NCBI GenBank assembly: GCA_018000295.1
Contig: JAGNKE010000007.1
Coordinates: 1-38,785, forward strand
DNA length: 38,785 nucleotides
Source of the DNA: Alphaproteobacteria bacterium
GTDB taxonomy: Bacteria > Pseudomonadota > Alphaproteobacteria > Micavibrionales > Micavibrionaceae
Reading direction: 5' to 3'
The number at the start of each line of letters is the position of its first letter. Position 1 is the first letter of the stretch. The notes beneath the pieces are model-generated. The model was given only the letters and a program-made list of their open reading frames with translations. It searched no databases and was not told where the DNA came from. Below are positions 9,543 through 16,751 of this stretch, in pieces. The position numbers were made by a program, and so were the translations under genes.

Positions 9543-10037
9543 TCAATACCTGTTAATCCACAAACAATCCCCGCCCGCGGTCAGCATCTGCCCAGGCACG
9601 CAGGGGAAAGACCCGCCCGTCCGTGTCTGTAAACTCAACGCGGACGCCAGCAGAATCATGCTCAGCGCCCCGGCGGTAAACACCAGAAGATGCACGCGGT
9701 ATTCCTGCAGGGCGTCGTAAACAAACACGAGCGCATTAAAAATTCGGTCCCCCGCCAGAACAAGAATGGCCACGACATAAAACCCGTGAGTAACAAACAG
9801 GTCTTGAGTGGCTCGAAAGAAGGGCCAGACAAGGCCGCTCCAAAGACCATGCGCCAGAAACCCGAACGGATCGGGCGAACTGTAAGACGCCACACGGTAC
9901 CCCGTAACCAGAAAATACATACTGAGCATCCCGCACAAAAACACCCCGCACGCGACTGCCGAGATCAACGCGACCTGCGAGGCGGCAATTTTAGGGATTT
10001 TCTCCTCGGCGGCGCTCTCCTCCATGTCCATCATCAT
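9543..10037 (-). CDS. Hypothetical membrane protein
   Basis: A 164-residue protein with three or four hydrophobic segments (about residues 22-47, 62-82, 88-108 and 118-136) and a final tail with two cysteines (FPCVPGQ and GGDCLW). I do not recognise the family. Three ATG codons in a row open the frame; GGGAG is best spaced for the third (10031), so the first two residues may not be made. It converges on the peroxiredoxin gene with 3 bases between stops and is divergent from the DUF2946-like gene. Confidence 0.6.
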   Translation of the reverse strand: MMMDMEESAAEEKIPKIAASQVALISAVACGVFLCGMLSMYFLVTGYRVASYSSPDPFGFLAHGLWSGLVWPFFRATQDLFVTHGFYVVAILVLAGDRIFNALVFVYDALQEYRVHLLVFTAGALSMILLASALSLQTRTGGSFPCVPGQMLTAGGDCLWINRY

Positions 10038-10179
10038 GCTCTCCCTGCTTAAAAAGACGGTTCTTCATTAAAGCATTTCAGAGCGGGGAAACTGTCAAAA
10101 CCCCGTGAAAATTGTGCAAAATCCTTGTAAAAAAGCACTCTGGAAAATCCCCGCAAAACCGTGTAAGAGATAGGGTAAG

Positions 10180-10575
10180 ATGAAAGCAATTCCGTCAAAA
10201 GCCCTGCATCTTTTTTTCATTCTGGCCTTCGTGCTGGCCGGGATTTCCCCCGCCTGTAAATTCATCTCCGGCGAAAAGTCCTTTATGGAGATCTGCTTTT
10301 CCGACGGCAGCCTGAAACGCATCGAAGTCCCCACCGAATACAACGCTCTTCTCGCCAAGGCCGGGCAGACGCAGAAAAAACAGGACAGCCATCACAAAAA
10401 CGCAGATTGCGCGTTCTGTTTTGCCCAATCCAGCATGACCAAAAACACCGCCTCTTCGCCAGTCATCCTGATGACCCCGCCGGGGCAAATCCTCGCGCTG
10501 GGCGCCGGCACCTTCACCATTAGGGGCGCCGAACACTCGCCTTTCCAGTCGCGCGGCCCGCCCGCTCTGTCCTGA
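10180..10575 (+). CDS. DUF2946-like small exported protein
   Basis: A 131-residue protein with an N-terminal hydrophobic segment (about residues 8-25) and a central His-His-x4-Cys-x2-Cys motif (His71, His72, Cys77, Cys80). This layout matches DUF2946 proteins, which are small exported proteins often found beside copper transport or copper chaperone genes; that association is family knowledge, the match is by eye. A Sco-like gene follows two genes downstream, which supports a copper or other metal role. A perfect 9-bp hairpin separates it from the next gene. An AGGG precedes the start. Confidence 0.65.
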   Translation: MKAIPSKALHLFFILAFVLAGISPACKFISGEKSFMEICFSDGSLKRIEVPTEYNALLAKAGQTQKKQDSHHKNADCAFCFAQSSMTKNTASSPVILMTPPGQILALGAGTFTIRGAEHSPFQSRGPPALS

Positions 10576-10597
10576 TTTCCGATCAAACTTAATCGTT

Positions 10598-10626
10598 CTG
10601 CACGGACCTAAAAAAAATCCGTGCAG
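10598..10626 (+). promoter_or_regulatory. Perfect hairpin between the DUF2946-like gene and the next gene
   Basis: CTGCACGGA (10598-10606) pairs perfectly with TCCGTGCAG (10618-10626) around an 11-base A-rich loop. No T-run follows on either strand. It lies 32 bases before the ATG at 10659 and could be an mRNA processing or stability element, or an operator. Confidence 0.45.
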
Positions 10627-10658
10627 CTCAGGACAATACTCAATACGGGACAAATACA

Positions 10659-11180
10659 ATGGCAGACGCCGCAGACATGGCCGATTTCGGTCAACCCAAG
10701 GAAACGCTGAGTCAGAAATTCAACAAGCTCAACCACCTCCGCCACACGATCATGGATTTCAGTATGCTCTTCGTGGCCATCGGCGCGGTGGTCGCGGGCG
10801 CGGGGCCGCTGGTCGGCATCCTCGATCCGATCACGCCCTTCATCAAGATGCATTTTCAGGGCTGGTTGATGGCCCCGGACGTGCTGTCCAACTTCATCCC
10901 TGATGCAATGAGCAATCTGGATGCGGGCACCTGGCTCTCGGGCATCGACGCAGCGCCCATGCATGAAATGCATGGCATGGTCTCCTCGGCGGGGGCGGCG
11001 GACACGCTCGGCCACGCCGCGCATATGGGCATGGAGGCGCAAGGCGCGCAGTTCGCCGACTGGGTCAACGGCATGTCGCCGGAGCAGCTCTCGGAAATCA
11101 GCGCCGAGGCGAAGGATGTTTATGGGATGTCGCTCAGCGAATACCACCGCTCAAATTTCCTCAACCACGCCGGACCGTAA
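10659..11180 (+). CDS. Hypothetical membrane protein with Met/His-rich motifs
   Basis: A 173-residue protein of no family I recognise. One clear membrane segment (about residues 33-55) is followed by a domain with two Met/His-rich patches: MHEMHGM (101-107) and HAAHMGM (119-125). Such patches are common in copper- and silver-binding periplasmic proteins. There are no cysteines. It lies between a DUF2946-like gene and a Sco-like gene, 12 bases before the latter, so the three are probably one transcript for copper handling. The metal role is inference. The start has only a weak GGGA upstream. Confidence 0.6.
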   Translation: MADAADMADFGQPKETLSQKFNKLNHLRHTIMDFSMLFVAIGAVVAGAGPLVGILDPITPFIKMHFQGWLMAPDVLSNFIPDAMSNLDAGTWLSGIDAAPMHEMHGMVSSAGAADTLGHAAHMGMEAQGAQFADWVNGMSPEQLSEISAEAKDVYGMSLSEYHRSNFLNHAGP

Positions 11181-11192
11181 CGAGGGCAAACA

Positions 11193-11891
11193 ATGAAAAG
11201 ACAAGACTTATTCGCCCTCAGCCTCGCCGCCGCCATGAACATCGCCTCTGCGGATTCCGCGCAGGCGCAGGACGGCAGAGGCTTCAGGTTTTGGCAGGAA
11301 AAGCCCCCCGTGGTGAATTCTCTGGTTCTGCCGGGCAGCGAAAGGGTCGGCGGCTCCCTCAGCGCGTTGACCCGCAACGGCCAGCCGGTAGGCAATGCCC
11401 TCAACGGAAAATATCTGCTGGTCTATTTCGGCACGCCCTACCGCCTGCCCAACTGTTCGGCGGACCTCGGCGTCATCAACGAAGGACTCAAAATGCTCGA
11501 GCAGCGTTACGGGCGGGAGGTCGCCGCGCGCGTGACCCCGGTCTTCATCTATCCCCCGCACGATCCTGCCCGACAGCCGCCAGCAAGCAACCTGAGCGGT
11601 TACATCAACGCGCCAGGTTCGCGCTATGTCGGCCTGACCGGAACCCGTGAGCAGGTGATGGAGGTCGCCCGCCATTACCGCGCCCGCTACATGGACGGCG
11701 ACGGGGCGCAGGGCGGCACCTTCGGCAACCATACGCGCTTTACCTATCTGATGGCGCCGGATGGTAAAAACCTCGCCATCTTCCCCGGTGATACGCCCTA
11801 TATCTTCATCGCCGATCAGCTGGCCTTGAACCTGACCCGCGACGGGATCATCCGCCCGCAGGCGGGCAACACGCCCGGGGCGGAGCGTTGA
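11193..11891 (+). CDS. Sco-like protein lacking the first copper cysteine
   Basis: A 232-residue exported protein with a signal peptide (probable cleavage after Ala25) and a thioredoxin-like Sco fold. It aligns by eye to the Sco protein at 870-1574: LVYFGTPYRLPNCSADL against LVFFGFASCPEVCPTEL. The first ligand cysteine is replaced by Arg84, while the second (Cys88) and the ligand histidine (His180, in NHTRFTYLM) remain. It is not membrane-anchored after cleavage. With one cysteine it cannot be a standard CxxxC copper chaperone; it may bind copper differently or have another redox role. It is the third gene of the 10180-11891 cluster, with GAGGG upstream. Confidence 0.75.
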   Translation: MKRQDLFALSLAAAMNIASADSAQAQDGRGFRFWQEKPPVVNSLVLPGSERVGGSLSALTRNGQPVGNALNGKYLLVYFGTPYRLPNCSADLGVINEGLKMLEQRYGREVAARVTPVFIYPPHDPARQPPASNLSGYINAPGSRYVGLTGTREQVMEVARHYRARYMDGDGAQGGTFGNHTRFTYLMAPDGKNLAIFPGDTPYIFIADQLALNLTRDGIIRPQAGNTPGAER

Positions 11892-12221
11892 TAGACCACG
11901 GTCATCCCCGCCAACCAGATTTTAGATCAAAGAAAATAGAAGCTTTCACGTAGTAAGCCACAGATGAAGTTCAATTTTAACAAGATATTATTTGCTTTTA
12001 TTGTACTGGCTGCAATAGACTGCCCCTAACCTGCCTTGTTAGAACTAATTATGGAGAAGATGATGAAAAGAAATATTCTCAGTATCGGTTCAAAACATAA
12101 AGTTTTGTCTCGTTGCCCGTTTTTTGTAGCCCTTTAGAGACACTTTTTCCTCAGCACAAAGACGAAAGATATGGAAGACATACGCAAGTATGTCTAAAAA
12201 CTTTTTTTTAAGGAGATAAAA
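11892..12221 (+). other. Intergenic leader region upstream of the DapB-like gene
   Basis: This 330-base, AT-rich stretch contains no gene I can confirm. It holds two tiny frames: 11964-12029 (21 codons, like a truncated lipoprotein signal, Lys-Phe rich) and 12051-12137 (28 codons, with five lysines, starting MEKMMKRN). The second could be a leader peptide, because a terminator-like hairpin follows at 12176-12208. TGTCTC (12106-12111) can also pair with GAGACA (12137-12142). Confidence 0.35.
12176..12208 (+). terminator. Terminator or attenuator hairpin just upstream of the DapB-like gene
   Basis: AGACATAC (12176-12183) and GTATGTCT (12188-12195) form a perfect 8-bp stem with a GCAA tetraloop. 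A run of seven T follows at 12202-12208, six bases after the stem. The Shine-Dalgarno AAGGAGAT of the next gene begins at 12210. The position, inside the leader, suggests attenuation rather than simple termination of the distant Sco-like gene. Confidence 0.55.
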
Positions 12222-13022
12222 ATGGATATCGGCTTGATGGGCTTCGGCAAAACAGGACGCGCTGTTGCCTCTATTCTGCTGGAAAGCAAGGAAACAACCC
12301 TGCAATGGGTAATAAGAAATTCAAAAAATCTTGAACACAGATCAGTCCCGGAGTTTCTCGGTGTGGAATCTTGCGAACCAGGCTTTATTTATTCAAGAGA
12401 CGAGTTTTCTGCCGAAGAACTGATTGATAATAATCCAGTAGAGGCGATTATTGATTTTTCTTCCGAATCTGGAATTGAGTATTACGGAGAAGAGGCAAGA
12501 AAGCGCAGAATTGCAATCATTACAGCGATCTCATCCTACAACCCTGAAAAAATGGAGTATCTAAAAGAGATATCGAAAGATACGCAGGTGGTTTGCTCAC
12601 CAAACATTACAATAGGCATAAATTTTCTTATTATCGCCGCCAAGATTCTTAAAAACATTGCGCCCTACACAGATATAGAAATTATAGAGGAACACTTCAA
12701 AGACAAGCCGGAAATTTCGGGCACGGCGAAACGCATTGCCGATAGCCTTGAGTTACCGGAAGATTCCATAAAAACGGTCAGGGCAGGCGGGATTATCGGC
12801 GTCCATGAAATTCTTTTCGGATTTCCGCATCAGACAGTCCGCCTGAAACATGAATCAATTTCAAGGGAGGCTTTCGGGAATGGCATTCTGTTCATTGCCA
12901 GACACATTCGGGATAAAAAAAATGGTTTCTACACAATGGAGGATTTGCTCTTGCCCTATTTCAAGATCAACACGCCCGCAGAAGAGTCTGCCAACAAGCC
13001 TTGGTGGAAAGTCTGGAATTGA
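12222..13022 (+). CDS. Divergent dihydrodipicolinate reductase (DapB)-like protein
   Basis: A 266-residue protein with the DapB plan: an N-terminal nucleotide-binding domain with GFGKTGRAV (7-15), SPNITIGIN (126-134), and a C-terminal substrate domain with EEHFKDKPEISGTA (156-169) and RAGGIIGVHEILF (187-199). DapB reduces 4-hydroxy-tetrahydrodipicolinate in lysine and diaminopimelate synthesis. Here key blocks differ: the HH pair is His158-Phe159, the DAPSGT block is PEISGT, and the GTTG loop is lost (TAISS). Lys162 and the Ser-Gly-Thr are kept. It is likely a paralogue with changed substrate or reduced activity. Its leader has an attenuator-like hairpin; composition is less GC-rich than the neighbours. 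AAGGAGAT precedes the ATG. Confidence 0.75.
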   Translation: MDIGLMGFGKTGRAVASILLESKETTLQWVIRNSKNLEHRSVPEFLGVESCEPGFIYSRDEFSAEELIDNNPVEAIIDFSSESGIEYYGEEARKRRIAIITAISSYNPEKMEYLKEISKDTQVVCSPNITIGINFLIIAAKILKNIAPYTDIEIIEEHFKDKPEISGTAKRIADSLELPEDSIKTVRAGGIIGVHEILFGFPHQTVRLKHESISREAFGNGILFIARHIRDKKNGFYTMEDLLLPYFKINTPAEESANKPWWKVWN

Positions 13023-13028
13023 AATAAA

Positions 13029-13101
13029 GAACAGCCCGCACTTTTTTACGTTGAAGAAAAAACTAAAAATAACAACGTAGAAGGAAGTGTTATGGCTGTT
13101 C
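13029..13101. repeat. Nested inverted repeats between the convergent DapB-like and phoH genes
   Basis: GAACAGCC (13029-13036) pairs with GGCTGTTC (13094-13101), and inside it TACGTTG (13047-13053) pairs with CAACGTA (13073-13079). The region between stops holds no gene. It may be a two-way transcription end structure or the remains of a small element. Confidence 0.4.
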
Positions 13102-13118
13102 TGTATTAAAGCACATAA

Positions 13119-13859
13119 CTACAAAACCTCGAGCATCTCCGCCACCAGCGGGTGCCGCACGATATCCCCGTGCGAGAGCTTGCACACGGCCACGTTGGGA
13201 AGCGCCTCCAGCCGCCGGGAGATATCCCGCAGGCCGGAGATTCCCTCCAGCAGATCCGACTGGTCCGGGTCGCCCGTTACCACCATCGTCGAATGCCAGC
13301 CGAGCCGCGATAGGATCATCTTGAGCTGGGCATAGGTGCAGTTCTGCGCCTCGTCGATCACCACGAAGGAGTTATTGAGCGTCCGCCCGCGCATATAGCC
13401 GATCGGCGCGATCTCGATCGTACCGTCATCAATATAGGACCGCACGCGCTTGCCGCCCATCCGGTCGCCCAGCGCATCGTAAAGCGGGCGCAGATAGGGC
13501 GCCATCTTCTCATGCATATCGCCGGGCAGGAAGCCGATGGATTCCCCGGCCTCCATCGCGGGGCGGGAGAGAACGATCCGCTCGATCTTCCCCTGTTCCA
13601 AAGCCTCGACGGCGGCGGCAATCGCAAGATAAGTCTTGCCCGTGCCCGCCGGGCCGATGGCGAGGGTCAGGTTATAGCTTTTGATCGCCTTGACGAGCTG
13701 CTCCTGCCCCTCCGACCGCGGTTTGATGTTTTTGACATATTTCTGGTCGCGCCGCCCGTCGATTTCGGCATCGAGCGGGTGCCAGCCGTGATTGTCCTGA
13801 ACGGCGGGTGCAGAAAGCATATGAACGTTGCGGTGGGATTTACGGGACTTTTTAGACAT
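13119..13859 (-). CDS. phoH: PhoH family ATPase
   Basis: A 246-residue P-loop ATPase of the PhoH family, related to the helicase core and implicated in RNA metabolism and phosphate stress. Walker A is GPAGTGKT (69-76), Walker B VVIDEAQN (166-173), and the motif TGDPDQSDL follows. The short N-terminal extension is basic. It lacks the KH-like N-terminal part of YbeZ and is not next to ybeY, so it is the stand-alone type. AAGGAGCC precedes the ATG. It converges on the DapB-like gene. Confidence 0.9.
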   Translation of the reverse strand: MSKKSRKSHRNVHMLSAPAVQDNHGWHPLDAEIDGRRDQKYVKNIKPRSEGQEQLVKAIKSYNLTLAIGPAGTGKTYLAIAAAVEALEQGKIERIVLSRPAMEAGESIGFLPGDMHEKMAPYLRPLYDALGDRMGGKRVRSYIDDGTIEIAPIGYMRGRTLNNSFVVIDEAQNCTYAQLKMILSRLGWHSTMVVTGDPDQSDLLEGISGLRDISRRLEALPNVAVCKLSHGDIVRHPLVAEMLEVL

Positions 13860-14210
13860 GGGACGAAGGCTCCTTTTCCGTGGATGGGGGTTAAGAGAAG
13901 AAGGGTGTCTAGTCTGGTTTAAGGGAGTGTTTGTAAGGCAGGCAGAAAGAAACGCAGTGCATGAAAATCACTCGTTAACAAAAGGACAGGGATGGAGGAA
14001 GGTTAAAGAAATCGGGTCAATCGGAGCGGATTGAGGGGGGGAATAAGCCGAAACTACGCGTTGACCAGCCATTTCAAGGGAAAGAATATCAAAATTGCCC
14101 GACCTAGCCAAATAAATACGGGCCGCCAGCCATTCTTATACCATTTTGCAAATATCAGAGAAAAGAGTTATGATAAAACCTGTTTCTAGGATGATAACGG
14201 AACAATCGGA
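13860..14210. other. Intergenic region between divergent phoH and a secreted-protein gene
   Basis: A 351-base gap with no convincing gene. It must hold the phoH promoter on the minus strand, which I could not place. On the plus strand a good promoter at 14146-14174 serves the gene at 14211. The stretch turns AT-rich from about 14080. Confidence 0.5.
14146..14174 (+). promoter_or_regulatory. Sigma-70-type promoter for the gene at 14211
   Basis: TTGCAA (14146-14151), a 17-base spacer and TATGAT (14169-14174) make a strong-looking promoter with a transcript start near 14181, about 30 bases before the ATG. Confidence 0.55.
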
Positions 14211-14651
14211 ATGACAAGAAAATTGCTGCTTTTGGGATTTATGACCTTAGGTTTTGGCAGGGTATTCTCCTTCGGTCACGCCTATGCCGTAAACTACACG
14301 GCTCTCCCCGGAGAATCATTAAAATCAGAAAAGTCGAGGGAGAAAGACTCCGAGAATACTCAGAAACAAGGCGCATATGAGGATAAGTGCAGCGAAAAAG
14401 ACATAAAGAATATTAGGAAGTACGATAAAAAGTTTAAAAACTTTGTTGAGGATCAGGATGACCTTATAAAGGGTGCGGGTATAGAAACACTGGACTCCGA
14501 TGCATCTAAAAGATCGGACCTTGAACAACTATTCGAATCTTTTACCGAATACCTGACATCTGAGGAACACGAGGCGGTTGTAGCAAGCTACAAGGAGTGT
14601 AAGCTCGAAATGCCGATACTTCCTGATCAGAGGCCATTCTGGTTGCCTTGA
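14211..14651 (+). CDS. Hypothetical exported protein
   Basis: A 146-residue protein with a signal peptide (probable cleavage after AYA near residue 26). The mature part is highly charged, rich in Lys, Glu and Asp, and probably helical. Its two cysteines (in DKCSEKD and KECKLE) could form a disulfide. I do not recognise the family. It has its own promoter at 14146-14174 but only a weak ribosome-binding site. Composition is lower in GC than the flanking phoH and threonine dehydratase genes. Confidence 0.6.
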   Translation: MTRKLLLLGFMTLGFGRVFSFGHAYAVNYTALPGESLKSEKSREKDSENTQKQGAYEDKCSEKDIKNIRKYDKKFKNFVEDQDDLIKGAGIETLDSDASKRSDLEQLFESFTEYLTSEEHEAVVASYKECKLEMPILPDQRPFWLP

Positions 14652-14720
14652 TAAAATTTGTAATCGTTCAAACCCGTGCTCTATCAAAACCATTGCCATA
14701 AACTCTAAACCTCTGTACGT

Positions 14721-14744
14721 TACCCCTTTGTTTTTCAAGGGGTA
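14721..14744 (+). promoter_or_regulatory. Hairpin covering the Shine-Dalgarno of the threonine dehydratase gene
   Basis: TACCCCTT (14721-14728) pairs perfectly with AAGGGGTA (14737-14744) around an 8-base loop. The right arm is the ribosome-binding site, 6 bases before the ATG at 14751. Folded, it would block translation, so this may be a translational switch or thermosensor. Confidence 0.55.
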
Positions 14745-14750
14745 AAATCC

Positions 14751-15962
14751 ATGGCCGTGACATTCGAAGATGTCGTGAAAGCCCGCGAGGCGATCAGAAG
14801 CTCGACGATCCTGACGCCGACCGTCAAGGCCGTGCGCCTGTCCCTTCACATGGGCATTAGCCTCTACCTCAAACTCGAAAATCTCCAGCATACCTGCGCT
14901 TTCAAGGCGCGCGGAGCCCTCAACAAGCTGCTCACCCTGACCGAAGAGCAGAAACAGCGCGGAGTCATTGCCTGTTCCGCCGGAAACCACGCGCAGGGCG
15001 TGGCCTATCACGCCACGCGGCTGGAAATCCCCTCGATCATCGTGATGCCCAACCTGACCCCTTTCAACAAGATCAAGAAAACCGAGGATTTTGGTGCGAA
15101 AGTCATGCTTTACGGGAACAGCTTCGATGAATCCGTGGGCGAGACCATGCGTCTGGCGCAGGAAAAGGGCATGACTTTCATCCACCCGTTCGACGACGAA
15201 GCCGTCGTGGCCGGGCAGGGAACATTGGGTCTGGAGATGCTCGAACAACGCCCGGATCTGGACGTTGTTGTGGTCCCCATCGGCGGCGGCGGCCTCATCG
15301 CGGGCGTGGCTACGGCGGTTAAGGGTCTGAAGCCCGAAATAGAAGTGATCGGAGCACAATGCGACTCCTACGATGCGGTAAAAGCCCGCCGCGAAGGTCG
15401 CAATTTTCAGGGGGGCGGCGCCACGCTGGCTGAAGGCATCGCGGTTCGGGAACCTTCAGAAAACAATATAAAAATCATCGACAAGCTGGTCTCCCGGATC
15501 GAATCCGCCTCCGAATACGAGATCGAAGCGGCCATATTCGATCTTTTGAGCGACGAAAAATTGGTCGCCGAAGGCGCGGCGGGCGCAGGTCTGGCCGTCA
15601 TCCAGAAAAACATAGAACATTTCCGCGGTAAGAAAGTCGGCCTCGTTCTTTGCGGTGGGAATATCGACTCCCGCCTGCTCTCGACTCTGATCCTGCGCGG
15701 CCTAGTCCGCGACGGCCGCATCACAAGACTGCGCTTCGAGATTGACGATACGCCCGGCCAGCTCTCCGATATCTCCCGCATCATCGGCGAGGCCCGCGCC
15801 AACGTCATCGAGGTGATCCACCAGCGCATGATGCAGGCGATTTCCCTCAAACGGGCAGAACTCGACGTGGTGATCGAGGCCCGCGACGCCCAGCACGTCG
15901 AGGAAATCGTGAAAACCCTTGAATCCAAGGGCTTTAAGGTTGACGCCACCCGCGACGTATAA
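14751..15962 (+). CDS. ilvA: Threonine ammonia-lyase with C-terminal ACT domain
   Basis: A 403-residue PLP enzyme that deaminates threonine to 2-oxobutanoate, the first step from threonine to isoleucine. The PLP lysine is Lys52 in QHTCAFKARGA; the usual TGSFK is TCAFK here. The phosphate-binding glycine loop is IGGGGL (about 178-183). A C-terminal ACT domain (about 325-403) implies allosteric control. The length fits the single-ACT type often called ilvA or tdcB in alphaproteobacteria; biosynthetic and catabolic roles cannot be told apart from sequence. A hairpin hides the ribosome-binding site AAGGGG. No other branched-chain gene is adjacent. Confidence 0.92.
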   Translation: MAVTFEDVVKAREAIRSSTILTPTVKAVRLSLHMGISLYLKLENLQHTCAFKARGALNKLLTLTEEQKQRGVIACSAGNHAQGVAYHATRLEIPSIIVMPNLTPFNKIKKTEDFGAKVMLYGNSFDESVGETMRLAQEKGMTFIHPFDDEAVVAGQGTLGLEMLEQRPDLDVVVVPIGGGGLIAGVATAVKGLKPEIEVIGAQCDSYDAVKARREGRNFQGGGATLAEGIAVREPSENNIKIIDKLVSRIESASEYEIEAAIFDLLSDEKLVAEGAAGAGLAVIQKNIEHFRGKKVGLVLCGGNIDSRLLSTLILRGLVRDGRITRLRFEIDDTPGQLSDISRIIGEARANVIEVIHQRMMQAISLKRAELDVVIEARDAQHVEEIVKTLESKGFKVDATRDV

Positions 15963-16007
15963 CCGCATCCCGCATCCGTTTTCCCGCAAAAACCTTTCTA
16001 ATCTTCT

Positions 16008-16036
16008 TTCGCACTTGCAGCATTTCTGTATATAGT
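16008..16036 (+). promoter_or_regulatory. Possible promoter for the histidine phosphatase gene
   Basis: TTCGCA (16008-16013), 17 bases, then TATAGT (16031-16036). The predicted start near 16043 would fall just after the ATG at 16039, which favours the later TTG start at 16069 or a leaderless message. Confidence 0.35.
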
Positions 16037-16038
16037 GA

Positions 16039-16719
16039 ATGAATAAAGTCCACGATGAGGAAAACGGCTTGGACACAGCCCCCAGCATAGTCGGCGTGGC
16101 CGAAGACGCCTTTAAGGGAGCGCAGCCCGGTCTGGGTTCGCAAAAACGCCTGATCCTCATGCGCCACGGCAATCCCGACAGCCGTGAGGAACTGGGCAAT
16201 CAGGTCGCTCATAGTCTTGCGGAGCTTTTTGCGGCCTACCCTGACCAGAAGTTCGATGCCGTTCTTTATTCACCTGTAAAACGGACAGTCATGACCGCCG
16301 CAGCCGTATACAATCAGCATGTCGATAAAGCGCAGGTAGAACGGCCCGGTTTCGCCTTTCCGTTTGAGAAACAGCCATGGCTGAAGGATAATGCCGGAGC
16401 GGAACTGGGGTATGAAGGATTGCTGGACAAAGTCAGGGAACTCGATGACTCTTGGAACACGGTCCTTTTGGTCACGCACTCCACGGTTGCACCTCTTCTC
16501 GCCAAGGTTTTAAAAGCCCCGGCAACGGATAAAGAATTGGTCTTTACCATGTCGGACTATGCCTCCGTGCTGGTTCTGGACATACAATCAGACAGCTGGG
16601 CGGATGCCGGCTTGACGCCGGCACGGATTAGTAAGGTGATTTCGCAAACCCAGACGCTGGACGCCGCCCAACTCGGAACAGCCACCGACAATTTTATGCA
16701 GAGCCTGCGGACGCCCTGA
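16039..16719 (+). CDS. Histidine phosphatase superfamily protein (SixA/phosphoglycerate-mutase-like)
   Basis: A 226-residue protein with the phosphohistidine signature LMRHGNPDS (Arg42, His43, Gly44), the second arginine in LYSPVKRT, and the second histidine in VTHST. This is the histidine phosphatase clan, which includes SixA and phosphoglycerate mutases; the substrate is not clear. The start is uncertain: the ATG at 16039 has no Shine-Dalgarno and may precede the transcript start, while a TTG at 16069 has GAGGAAAA about 7 bases upstream and would trim 10 residues. It follows the threonine dehydratase by 76 bases. Confidence 0.8.
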   Translation: MNKVHDEENGLDTAPSIVGVAEDAFKGAQPGLGSQKRLILMRHGNPDSREELGNQVAHSLAELFAAYPDQKFDAVLYSPVKRTVMTAAAVYNQHVDKAQVERPGFAFPFEKQPWLKDNAGAELGYEGLLDKVRELDDSWNTVLLVTHSTVAPLLAKVLKAPATDKELVFTMSDYASVLVLDIQSDSWADAGLTPARISKVISQTQTLDAAQLGTATDNFMQSLRTP

Positions 16720-16751
16720 AAAAACCAGCGGTAGATGTCTAAATGACTTAT

